Assembly (NCBI GenBank): GCA_050288085.1
Contig: JBNKDD010000110.1
Coordinates: forward strand, 1-17,208
DNA length: 17,208 nucleotides
Source of the DNA: JBNKDD01 sp050288085
GTDB taxonomy: Bacteria > Chloroflexota > Anaerolineae > Aggregatilineales > UBA3940
Direction: 5' to 3'
Shown here: one piece after another, positions 13,801 to 17,208 of the stretch
How positions within the stretch are numbered: position 1 is the first letter of the stretch
How the letters are laid out: every line of letters begins with the position of its first letter
The notes under the pieces: model-generated
Told to the model about the DNA's origin: nothing
Databases searched by the model: none
The model's input: the letters and a program-made list of their open reading frames with translations, nothing else
Program-made: the position numbers and the translations under genes

Positions 13801-14440
13801 GTGAAAATCGCAATCTTAGGTTCAACCGGTTTTTTGGGAAAGGTAGTTCTCAAACAGGCCTGGATGCCGGGTATCAGATAAGAACCCTGGTCCGAAACCC
13901 GGACAAACTCGGTGAGTTCAAGGACAAAGTAGAATTTGTTCAGGGCAGCATATCTGAGGTTGACAAACTTGAGGAAACTGTCAGGGGAACAGAAGTTGTC
14001 CTGTCTTCTGTAGGTCCGCCACAGAGAAATCCTGAGAAGCCGGAGTTCTACAAGAAGGCAATGACAGATCTGGTTGGTGTACGGAAAAGCAGCACATTAA
14101 GCGTCTCATTGTCACCGGCGGTGCAGTCCATTTAGGCGGCGAGAACGAAAACTGGACCCTGGGAAGGCGCTGGCTGCGCTTGTTTCTTCTCATCGTCGCC
14201 AAGCCAATCCTTATTGCCAAACAACGCGAATGGGAAGTACTCAAGACTTCAGATCTCGATTGGACGTTGGTGAGACCGCCGCAGATTGTCGAGGGAGAGC
14301 CAACAGGGAAGGCGCTGGCGGATGAGAAGAACCTCGCCAGAACACAGGTTAATGTAGAAGATCTGGCCAATTTTATGGTGGAGCAAATCACTTCAACGGA
14401 GTGGATAAAGAAAGCTCCGCTGATCGCGTCCAGTCGATAA
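13801..14440 (+). pseudogene. NAD(P)H-binding (atypical SDR) protein with two frameshifts
   Basis: GAGGAGC precedes a GTG start at 13801. The protein opens with the Rossmann motif GSTGFLGK (GxxGxxG). Near 13858 the frame shifts by one base, after 'KVVLKQA', and continues as 'LDAGYQIRTLVRNPDKLGEF' and on to 'MTDLVGV'. A second one-base shift near 14083 leads to 'EKQHIKRLIVTGGAVHLG' and on to the stop at 14440 ('WTLVRPPQIVEGEPTGKALA'). Joined, the pieces give about 213 aa, the full length of a NAD(P)H-binding (NmrA-like) reductase. Both lesions look like single-base deletions. Either the gene is recently dead or the assembly has two errors. It would be under copy 3 of the TGAACC module. Confidence 0.82.
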
Positions 14441-14460
14441 GCTGAATAAAAATTGTCACT

Positions 14461-14748
14461 ATGGCACATAAGGATCATTCAACAATTTATGAAATAAAGG
14501 TCCAAGGCTGTCTCGATGAGAGTTGGTCTGATTGGTTCGAGGGTATGACCATCACCGTTCATACCAAACCTGACGGCCCTTCGATAACCACACTCACTGG
14601 AGAAGTTGTGGACCAGTCGGCACTGCAAGGCATATTACTGCGGATCCATGATCTAAACATGGAGCTGATTTCCGTCACACAGATTGGACCGGAAATGACT
14701 GATGACCAATCACTTAACAATAAAGGAGATTTGAACAATGACGACTGA
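14461..14748 (+). CDS. Small YEI/WSDW-type protein, copy 2
   Basis: This 95-aa paralogue of the gene at 796-1056 shares 'YEI-V-G-LD-WSDW', then 'TTLTGEVVDQSALQGILLRI' and 'MELISV'. It lacks the Cys residues of copy 1 and has an acidic, Asn-rich tail (NNKGDLNNDD). The ATG is 21 bp after the NAD(P)-binding pseudogene with only a weak ribosome binding site, so it may have relied on read-through from that gene. Its last 11 bp overlap the start of the next gene, a sign of translational coupling. Function unknown; the compact beta-rich core suggests a small binding domain. Confidence 0.72.
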   Translation: MAHKDHSTIYEIKVQGCLDESWSDWFEGMTITVHTKPDGPSITTLTGEVVDQSALQGILLRIHDLNMELISVTQIGPEMTDDQSLNNKGDLNNDD

Positions 14749-15106
14749 AATGAATAAAATGGGTTACACGATGACAAAGCGCATCGAAGGAATCTATTGG
14801 GCGGCTGTATTTATCTGGGCGGGATTGGTGTTCGGGGCTGACAGCCTTGGCATGCTGCCGCAGGTGAATGGTGCCAGCGCCTGGAGCTGGGTATTCACCG
14901 GAGCAGGGTTGCTGGCATTGTTGGGGAACGTCGCTCGTGCATCTTATCCAGATTGGCCCGATCCATTGACCTGGGATTACATCTGGGCGATTGCTCTGCT
15001 GACTGTCGGTCTGGGCGGCTTTGTTAACATCGATATCGCATTTCCCCTTATCCTGATCGTGGTCGGAATCGCGGTTCTTGGAAACCTGTTGTTTGACAGA
15101 AGCTAG
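14738..15106 (+). CDS. Four-helix membrane protein, unknown function
   Basis: AAAGGAG lies about 9 nt before the ATG. The 122-aa protein has four predicted membrane helices, at about 19-36, 46-64, 80-95 and 100-117. A short Trp/Pro-rich loop (YPDWPDPLTWDYIW) precedes the third. I do not recognise a named family with certainty; it resembles the small 'LiaF/DUF5668-like' membrane proteins only in general pattern. It overlaps the YEI-type gene upstream, so the two are probably made together, and a YEI-membrane-protein pair may be a functional unit. An 11-to-12-bp-stem hairpin region follows the stop. Confidence 0.72.
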   Translation: MTTEMNKMGYTMTKRIEGIYWAAVFIWAGLVFGADSLGMLPQVNGASAWSWVFTGAGLLALLGNVARASYPDWPDPLTWDYIWAIALLTVGLGGFVNIDIAFPLILIVVGIAVLGNLLFDRS

Positions 15107-15120
15107 GTCCTTACAGGCAA

Positions 15121-15171
15121 GCATCTCATTGCCTGGATAGGACGGTGAATGTCCATCAAGCAATGAGATGC
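15121..15171. repeat. Long hairpin between the membrane gene and the PPOX genes
   Basis: GCATCTCATTGC (15121-15132) pairs perfectly with GCAATGAGATGC (15160-15171), and a second inner stem GGAC/GTCC lies in the loop. There is no T-run, so it is not a classic terminator. It lies 55 bp before the PPOX start and could be an mRNA leader structure, a processing site or a REP-like repeat. Confidence 0.5.
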
Positions 15172-15225
15172 TGCCACCTCTATCCGACGAATAGCTTACA
15201 GGAAACTTTCTCAGGAGGTATGCCT

Positions 15226-15660
15226 ATGGTCGTTCCAATCCCTGATTCTCATAAAGATTTGATAGAAGGCCCCGTACCGGTAGTGCTCACAACGGTGATG
15301 CCTGATGGTCAACCACAGTCTACTGTCGTCTGGTGTAACATGGATGGCACCCACGTTTTGATCACTACCATTAGCGCGTTTCAAAAAGCAAAAAACATGC
15401 GGGCTAACTCGAAAGTGACTGTGTTTGCCTACCGACGCGATAATCCACTGCGTTATATCGAATTGCGCGGGTCAGTGGTTGAGATGACCGAAGAAAACGC
15501 GATGGCTCATCTCGATCAACTCGCAGAACTATACACGGGTCGATCCCCCTACTATGGTGAGGTTATTCCCATCGAATGGAAAGACCGCGAGACACCTATC
15601 CTGTGCAAGATTGCCCCGTTATGCATTATCACGTCGTCGGGCCAGCGATTTGAATATTGA
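15226..15660 (+). CDS. PPOX-class (F420/flavin-dependent) protein, copy 1
   Basis: This 144-aa protein has the split-barrel fold of pyridoxamine-phosphate-oxidase-like proteins. The pattern 'VLTTVMPDGQPQSTVVW' (about 21-37), a strand with 'THVLITT', 'KAKNMRANSKVTVFA' and 'RYIELRGSVVEMTEE' is typical of probable F420-dependent PPOX reductases (TIGR03618-like). AGGAGG is 7 nt before ATG 15226, which fixes the start; ATG 15220 is too close to it. The C-terminal 'ITSSGQRFEY' differs from its neighbour. The cofactor (FMN or F420) and substrate cannot be decided here. It lies 17 bp before a paralogue, so the two form a tandem pair in one transcript. Confidence 0.86.
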   Translation: MVVPIPDSHKDLIEGPVPVVLTTVMPDGQPQSTVVWCNMDGTHVLITTISAFQKAKNMRANSKVTVFAYRRDNPLRYIELRGSVVEMTEENAMAHLDQLAELYTGRSPYYGEVIPIEWKDRETPILCKIAPLCIITSSGQRFEY

Positions 15661-15677
15661 TGAGGAGTGACAAGATC

Positions 15678-16100
15678 ATGACTGCAATGATCCCTGATAC
15701 ACATCGAGACTTGTTAGCAGCGCCGAATCACGGTGTATTGACAACCATGATGCCGGACGGACAGCCACAATCCAGCCTGGTATGGATCGACTATGACAAC
15801 ACACACATCCTGATCAATACCACTCGTGAGCGTCAGAAAGGAAAAAACTTGCAAGCGAATCCCAAATCAACACTGGTGGTGATTGACCGGCACAATGCAA
15901 GCCGCTTTATTGAAATCCGTGGAACAGTGGTTGAGATAACCGAAGAAGGTGCGCTGGAACATCTCAACGAAATTACCAGTAAATATTCGGACAAGCCCTA
16001 CTACGGTGGAATATTCCCACCTGAAAAAAAAGATGAAGAGACCCGAATCATCTGCAAGCTAAAACCCAAGAAAGTCAACGTGGATGCAATCCATGCGTAA
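15678..16100 (+). CDS. PPOX-class (F420/flavin-dependent) protein, copy 2
   Basis: This 140-aa tandem paralogue of the preceding gene is about half identical by eye. It shares 'VLTTMMPDGQPQSSLVW', 'THILINT', 'KGKNLQANPKSTLVV', 'RFIEIRGTVVEITEE' and 'KPYYGGIFPPEKKDEETRI'. GAGGAG about 10 nt before ATG 15678 is the better ribosome binding site; an in-frame ATG at 15657 overlaps the previous stop. Residues near the cofactor pocket differ between the copies (for example CNMDGTHV against IDYDNTHI), so they may have different substrates. No terminator is seen after it. Confidence 0.86.
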   Translation: MTAMIPDTHRDLLAAPNHGVLTTMMPDGQPQSSLVWIDYDNTHILINTTRERQKGKNLQANPKSTLVVIDRHNASRFIEIRGTVVEITEEGALEHLNEITSKYSDKPYYGGIFPPEKKDEETRIICKLKPKKVNVDAIHA

Positions 16101-16281
16101 TCAGACAGCATTCATTTCTGGGAGCAGTATATACACTGGTTGAAAGCGCAACAAAGCAAATACCCGACCAGGTAACTGTGGTGGCTACTTATCATATCCA
16201 GCCTAATTTTAGTTCGGTTTTATCTTGTGGAATGTCATATTCAACTGATGATTTAAGTCACTGAACAATGTAGTCAAAATA

Positions 16282-16312
16282 CCTTATTCTACATTCGGAA
16301 TATGGAATAAGG
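16282..16312. promoter_or_regulatory. Hyphenated palindrome, probable ArsR operator
   Basis: CCTTATTC (16282-16289) and GAATAAGG (16305-16312) are perfect inverted repeats. An inner ATTC-G-GAAT is centred on the same base, 16297. Overall 13 of 15 arm positions pair. It lies 14 bp before the ArsR-type start codon. The size and AT-rich symmetry suit the dyad operators of ArsR/SmtB repressors, which typically control themselves. A clear promoter was not identified. Confidence 0.62.
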
Positions 16313-16325
16313 TTTAAGGGGTGGC

Positions 16326-16700
16326 ATGATGGATGGTTATGAACAACTCGCAATGGTCATGAAGGCGTTGGCACACCCGGTGCGACTTCAGATATTGGAA
16401 GTACTTCGCTCTGAAGAAGCCTGTGTTTGCCACCTTGAGGCTGTTCTAGGGCAGCGGCAGGCCTATATCAGCCAGCAGTTGATGAAGCTGCGTGATGCCG
16501 GGTTGGTGGTCGACCGCCGCGATGGGATGAACGTCTTCTACTCGCTGACCAATGATACGATTGGTCCGCTGCTAGACATGGCTCAAACAGTTGTAATGTC
16601 ATCCGATGAGCAGGATTTGTCATTCGCCCTGCCCACCGATCCGGTAGAAACCCCATGTTCCTGCCCAAAATGTGAACCCATAGCCATCACAGATGCATAA
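16326..16700 (+). CDS. ArsR-family metalloid/thiol-responsive repressor
   Basis: This 124-aa winged-helix protein has 'KALAHPVRLQILEVLRSEE', 'YISQQLMKLRDAGLVVDRR' and 'DGMNVFYSL', the canonical ArsR domain. Helix 3 carries C33-V-C35 in 'EEACVCHLE', like the C-V-C motif that binds As(III)/Sb(III) in the E. coli ArsR type. A C-terminal C111-S-C-P-K-C116 adds three more Cys. Such proteins usually repress their own operon and release DNA when metalloid or oxidant binds the thiols. The palindrome centred on 16297 sits just upstream. GGGGTGG precedes two adjacent ATGs (16326 and 16329). The two CxxC genes downstream are likely co-regulated. Confidence 0.9.
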   Translation: MMDGYEQLAMVMKALAHPVRLQILEVLRSEEACVCHLEAVLGQRQAYISQQLMKLRDAGLVVDRRDGMNVFYSLTNDTIGPLLDMAQTVVMSSDEQDLSFALPTDPVETPCSCPKCEPIAITDA

Positions 16701-16710
16701 AGGAGCGTGA

Positions 16711-16782
16711 ATGAGTGATTTGCGCTTACCCTCTATGATGCAGCAAATGGAATACTACAAAAAAGGAGACAATTATGCTTGA
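16711..16782 (+). CDS. 23-codon ORF coupled to the CxxC gene
   Basis: AAGGAG overlaps the ArsR stop region and lies about 6 nt before an ATG at 16711. The frame codes for MSDLRLPSMMQQMEYYKKGD plus three residues. It ends at TGA 16780-16782, overlapping the ATG of the thioredoxin-like gene (16775), whose own AAAGGAG lies inside the ORF. In related loci a permease often stands between ArsR and the CxxC gene, so this may be what remains of one, or a coupling leader peptide. Its product is not recognised. Confidence 0.42.
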   Translation: MSDLRLPSMMQQMEYYKKGDNYA

Positions 16783-17026
16783 TATCAAGGTGCTGGGTCC
16801 GGGTTGTGCCAACTGCAAAAAAGTTGAGGAGGCTGCTCGCAAAGCCGTTAACAGCTTGAGCATTCCGGCTACAATCGAGAAGGTCACTGATTATAACGAC
16901 ATCATGAGTTACGATATTCTCTCGACACCGGGACTCGTTATTAATGAGCAAGTAGTCTGCTCCGGGCGCATACCCGCTGAGGCAGAGGTCGTTACCTGGC
17001 TAACTAATGCGCTGGAAGCATCTTAG
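16775..17026 (+). CDS. Thioredoxin-like CxxC protein (redox-active disulfide type)
   Basis: This 83-aa protein is a minimal thioredoxin fold of the 'redox-active disulfide protein 2'/thioredoxin_3 type. It has 'IKVLGPGCANCKKVEE' with the redox pair C11-A-N-C14, the cis-Pro at 'STPGLVI' (about 50-56), and a third Cys at about 62. Such proteins are reductants or thiol carriers and are often found with ArsR and permease genes. AAAGGAG is about 7 nt before the ATG. The gene overlaps the 23-codon ORF and is followed by a good terminator. A second gene of the same type begins 108 bp on. Confidence 0.88.
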   Translation: MLDIKVLGPGCANCKKVEEAARKAVNSLSIPATIEKVTDYNDIMSYDILSTPGLVINEQVVCSGRIPAEAEVVTWLTNALEAS

Positions 17027-17035
17027 TTTTCCCCG

Positions 17036-17071
17036 GAGGGAGCTGGTTGCAATTAGCTCCCTCACTTTTAT
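17036..17071 (+). terminator. Terminator after the CxxC gene
   Basis: GAGGGAGCT (17036-17044) pairs perfectly with AGCTCCCTC (17055-17063) around a 10-nt loop and is followed by ACTTTTATTG. It ends 10 bp after the stop codon, so the next CxxC gene probably has its own promoter or depends on read-through. Confidence 0.78.
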
Positions 17072-17133
17072 TGCCTGTATAGCATGAGGTACTAACCTAC
17101 CTCGCGCATGGTCGTAAAGGAGATTTTTCTACG

Positions 17134-17208
17134 ATGCTGACGATCAAAGTACTCGGACCGGGCTGTGCCAAGTGTGATTTTCTGGAGCAGCGCACCCGGC
17201 TGGCACTG
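17134..17208 (+). CDS. Second thioredoxin-like CxxC protein (partial, cut by window end)
   Basis: The first 25 codons read MLTIKVLGPGCAKCDFLEQR and five more residues. This is the same start as the preceding gene, with the redox pair C-A-K-C. TAAAGGAG lies 12 nt before the ATG. It is a tandem paralogue; the 3' part lies beyond the window. The middle residues of the pair (A-K against A-N) and the following helix differ, so the two may pass electrons to different partners. Nothing more can be said from the fragment. Confidence 0.8.
   Translation, partial: MLTIKVLGPGCAKCDFLEQRTRLAL

Noticed and set aside
14083..14135. Programmed frameshifting in the NAD(P)-binding gene.
   Set aside because: No slippery heptamer or following stem was seen at either site, and two separate shifts fit mutation or sequencing error better.

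Overview
The window looks like an accessory, decay-rich stretch of a Chloroflexota (Anaerolineae-like) chromosome, probably environmental. This placement is inference from gene content: two large MalT/LAL-type LuxR regulators, tandem PPOX-class flavin/F420 proteins, a CVC-motif ArsR regulator beside thioredoxin-like CxxC proteins, and two copies of a small protein built around a YEI...WSDW...VDQ(A/S)AL(H/Q)GIL core. No rRNA, tRNA or CRISPR array was seen.

Layout. Bases 1-1600 are mostly debris: a Nif3-like fragment, a transposase C-terminus, one intact small YEI-type gene and a GC-rich C-terminal gene stub. Bases 1595-4751, all minus strand, hold a SAM-dependent methyltransferase, a DUF6326-type membrane protein, an 84-bp MITE beside a nitroreductase pseudogene, and a coupled pair (an 86-aa protein and a DUF1295-type membrane protein) downstream of an ABC-ATPase relic. 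Two tandem hairpins lie at 4946-5030. Bases 5080-11719 hold two paralogous LAL regulators, head to head, with a 5'-truncated IS3-family relic between them.

Bases 11720-14440 are the most unusual part. Three intergenic segments share one architecture: a terminator hairpin, then direct repeats of TGAACC at 11- and 12-bp spacing, a conserved block, and a -10-like hexamer 49 bp from the start of the last box. They precede a 51-aa Cys-containing protein, an SDR-like protein and a frameshifted NAD(P)-binding protein. A 74-bp mini-element with 16-bp inverted ends sits directly on the -10 of the first copy. The regulator that reads the repeats is unknown; the adjacent LAL protein is a candidate by position only.

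Bases 14461-16100 hold a coupled YEI-type/membrane protein pair and two tandem PPOX-family proteins. Bases 16282-17208 hold an ArsR regulator with a 31-bp hyphenated palindrome in front, a 23-codon coupling ORF, and two thioredoxin-like CxxC proteins, the second cut by the window end. The ArsR-thioredoxin set suggests thiol or metalloid stress, but the permease often present in such loci is absent between them.
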